A DNA stretch of 26,796 bases, taken from the NCBI GenBank assembly GCA_044227705.1, contig JBGAWE010000035.1:1-26796 (forward strand), given 5' to 3'. The stretch is from JANOQP01 sp044227705. GTDB lineage: Bacteria; Bacteroidota; Bacteroidia; Chitinophagales; Saprospiraceae. The position numbers and the translations under genes are program-made. Below the pieces are notes generated by a model that saw only the letters and a program-made list of their open reading frames with translations, did no database searches and was not told the origin of the DNA. Positions 25,411 through 26,796 of this stretch are shown piece by piece; position 1 is the first letter of the stretch; every line of letters begins with the position of its first letter.

Positions 25411-25469
25411 GACAACTTTGAAAATTGGATGGTTTGGCCGGATTGGAGGTCTTGGATGAGTTGTTTCAA
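25407..25469 (-). pseudogene. Duplicated 5' fragment of the oxidoreductase, now a 20-codon leader frame
   Basis: From TTG 25469 the frame reads LKQLIQDLQSGQT, the same 13 residues that open the oxidoreductase. It then diverges for seven codons (IQFSKLS) to a TGA at 25407-25409. That TGA overlaps the ATG of the DUF4240 gene as ATGA. It may be only a scar of the insertion or may act as a translated leader coupling the DUF4240 gene to upstream translation. Translation from this TTG is inferred, because the identical TTG serves the oxidoreductase. Confidence 0.5.
25431..25469 (-). repeat. 39-bp direct repeat, copy 2 (upstream of the DUF4240 gene)
   Basis: This is the second copy of the repeat at 24446-24484, in the same orientation, with one base different. 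It lies in the 87-base gap between the fic stop and the DUF4240 start. Confidence 0.9.
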
Positions 25470-25497
25470 AAACAGAACCGTTGCATTGGTGGCCGCA

Positions 25498-26268
25498 TCA
25501 GCCGATGCGTCTGAACTTTTGGATTTCCTCCTCGAGGTGCTTGGCGTACTGCCTGAACATGAAACCCCTGAAAACGGCGATGTCCTCTTTATTGCGGGTG
25601 GCCTCGAGCGCGTCGAAGTATTCGGCCTTGTCCTCGGAAAAGACAATCGCCAGCGGGAGGCCGAATTGTTGCTGGAAGAAATTCATCAGCAGCCGGGCGG
25701 TCCGACCGTTGCCGTCGTAAAAAGGATGGGTGGAAACCAGCTCGAAATGAGCATCGAAGGAGAGGTTCAACTGTTCCTCGACGGTCGTCACCGAAGCCTG
25801 TTTTTCAACCAAACGTTCGACTAGGGAGAACGTCATGGCTTCCACTTTTGTGAAATTCGGGAAGAACCGGCTGCCCGCACTGACGTTGCTTTTTCGGAAA
25901 GCCCCTTTGCTGCTGTCAATGTCGCCCGACAGGGTCCTGTAGGTTGCGCCCGTGTCCTTCAAAACAAGGGCGTTGATTTTTTGGACAAAACCGACCGAGA
26001 GAGGCTCCTTTTTGTCGGCTTCATCCATTGCAAACCGCAACGCCTCGGCATGGTTTCTCACCATCAAACTATGCGAGAGCGGCTTTCCTTTTGGGGTCAA
26101 ATGCTCGTCGAGCAGCAGCCGGGTCTCGGTCTCTGTGAGGGTGCTGCCCTCGATGTTGGTCGAATGATGGGTGATGGAATACAGGTTGAACTTGTCGAAG
26201 TCGAGGACGCCCGACAGGTTCAAGGATTGGAACTCCGCCAAAAGTTTTGGGTCAAAAAGCTGGTTCAC
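25498..26268 (-). CDS. Fic family protein (class II arrangement)
   Basis: The 256-residue protein contains a complete Fic motif, HPFYDGNGRTAR at 181-192, with catalytic His181, phosphate-binding Asp-Gly-Asn-Gly and Arg189. An N-terminal inhibitory motif S-T-N-I-E-G at 36-41 matches [S/T]xxxE[G/N], placing it with class II Fic proteins whose own helix blocks ATP binding. Such enzymes usually transfer AMP from ATP to protein hydroxyls; the target here is unknown. No separate HTH domain is obvious, although the C-terminal tail is helical. The start is GTG 26268, which overlaps the wecB stop as GTGA, implying coupled translation. It is unusual inside a polysaccharide operon. Confidence 0.92.
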   Translation of the reverse strand: MNQLFDPKLLAEFQSLNLSGVLDFDKFNLYSITHHSTNIEGSTLTETETRLLLDEHLTPKGKPLSHSLMVRNHAEALRFAMDEADKKEPLSVGFVQKINALVLKDTGATYRTLSGDIDSSKGAFRKSNVSAGSRFFPNFTKVEAMTFSLVERLVEKQASVTTVEEQLNLSFDAHFELVSTHPFYDGNGRTARLLMNFFQQQFGLPLAIVFSEDKAEYFDALEATRNKEDIAVFRGFMFRQYAKHLEEEIQKFRRIG

Positions 26269-26796
26269 CGCCTTTTTCCTTCAAAAGTACGGGCCAAGAT
26301 TTCAACAATCCGCTCCGCCGCCTTCCCGTCCCACATCGGCGGGATGCCGCCTTTTTTCCAGTTGCCCGAAAAGAGCGTTTCGAGCGCGGGCGCGACGGCC
26401 GCCGGGTCGGTGCCGATGAGTTCGTTGGTGCCGATTTCGACGGTCTCGGGCCGCTCGGTGTTGTCGCGAAGGGTGATGCAAGGCACGGCCATGACGGTCG
26501 TCTCCTCGGTGATGCCGCCCGAGTCGGTGACGACGCAGCGGGCTTTTTCGACCAAAAAGTTGAACTCCAGATAGCTCATCGGCCCGACGGCGTGGAGGTT
26601 CGGCGCTTCGAGGTTGAGTTCCTTCAAAGCCTTCGCCGTGCGGGGGTGGACGGGGAAAATGATGGGCAAGCCCCGCGAATTCGAGCAGATTTCGGTCAGG
26701 AGCCCCCGCAGCTTGCCCGCGTCGTCTACGTTCGCCGGGCGGTGGAGGGTGAGGACGAGGTAGTTTTTCTCCTTCAATGAAAGCTCGTCCCAGACC
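26265..26796 (-). CDS. wecB: UDP-N-acetylglucosamine 2-epimerase, C-terminal part
   Basis: Only the last 176 codons lie in the window; the reading frame is open through the right edge. Visible motifs are TLHRPANVDD, FPVHPRTAKAL, PMSYLEFNFLVEKARCVVTD, the UDP-binding DSGGITEETTVMAVPCITLRDNTERP (about half-way through the visible part) and TNELIGTDP. All are characteristic of the non-hydrolysing epimerase that makes UDP-N-acetylmannosamine for surface polysaccharides. The stop is TGA at 26265-26267. The fic gene starts with GTG overlapping that stop. Confidence 0.95.
   Translation of the reverse strand, partial: VWDELSLKEKNYLVLTLHRPANVDDAGKLRGLLTEICSNSRGLPIIFPVHPRTAKALKELNLEAPNLHAVGPMSYLEFNFLVEKARCVVTDSGGITEETTVMAVPCITLRDNTERPETVEIGTNELIGTDPAAVAPALETLFSGNWKKGGIPPMWDGKAAERIVEILARTFEGKRR

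Overview
The window looks like a GC-rich member of the Bacteroidota, most plausibly a Saprospiria-type bacterium. The evidence is a large secreted protein with BNR repeats, a dockerin-like module and a type IX secretion (T9SS) tail; a GWxTD-domain protein; DUF1361 and bi-domain oxidoreductase families; few Shine-Dalgarno sequences; and TAnnTTTG promoter elements. Lineage is an inference from these traits. I see no rRNA, tRNA, CRISPR array or insertion sequence.

Layout. Bases 1-9.9 kb hold mostly unlinked housekeeping or envelope genes: a GWxTD protein (-), a membrane protein plus winged-helix regulator pair and a DUF1361 membrane protein (+), a small secreted protein (-), a GH73-type glucosaminidase followed by the T9SS propeller protein (+), then an exonuclease-osmC pair (-). 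Bases 9.9-12.4 kb hold a membrane-anchored coiled-coil protein (+) and a di-haem cytochrome c peroxidase (-), separated by a strong bidirectional terminator. Bases 12.6-14.6 kb hold a transaldolase-family gene coupled to a glycosyltransferase (+), ending at a terminator. A DUF433 gene (-) follows.

From 15.07 kb to the right edge runs one long leftward gene array for surface polysaccharide. In transcription order it is wecB (partial), fic, a DUF4240 gene, a small URI/GIY-YIG-like nuclease gene, a bi-domain oxidoreductase, a heparinase II/III-like protein, a WbuB-like glycosyltransferase, gmd, fcl, a second glycosyltransferase and manC. ManC, Gmd and Fcl together make GDP-L-fucose from mannose-1-phosphate, and WecB supplies UDP-ManNAc. 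Several junctions overlap (GTGA or TGATG), so much of the array is probably translationally coupled.

The most unusual part is 24.45-26.27 kb. Two small genes, a DUF4240 protein and a stand-alone domain resembling the Tox-URI2 nuclease of polymorphic toxins, sit between near-identical 39-bp direct repeats (one difference). The repeats correspond to the first 13 codons of the downstream oxidoreductase. The upstream repeat copy is left as a 20-codon open frame whose stop overlaps the DUF4240 start codon. A Fic-family gene lies just upstream, overlapping wecB. This looks like a toxin/immunity-like cassette inserted into a polysaccharide operon with its reading and expression preserved.
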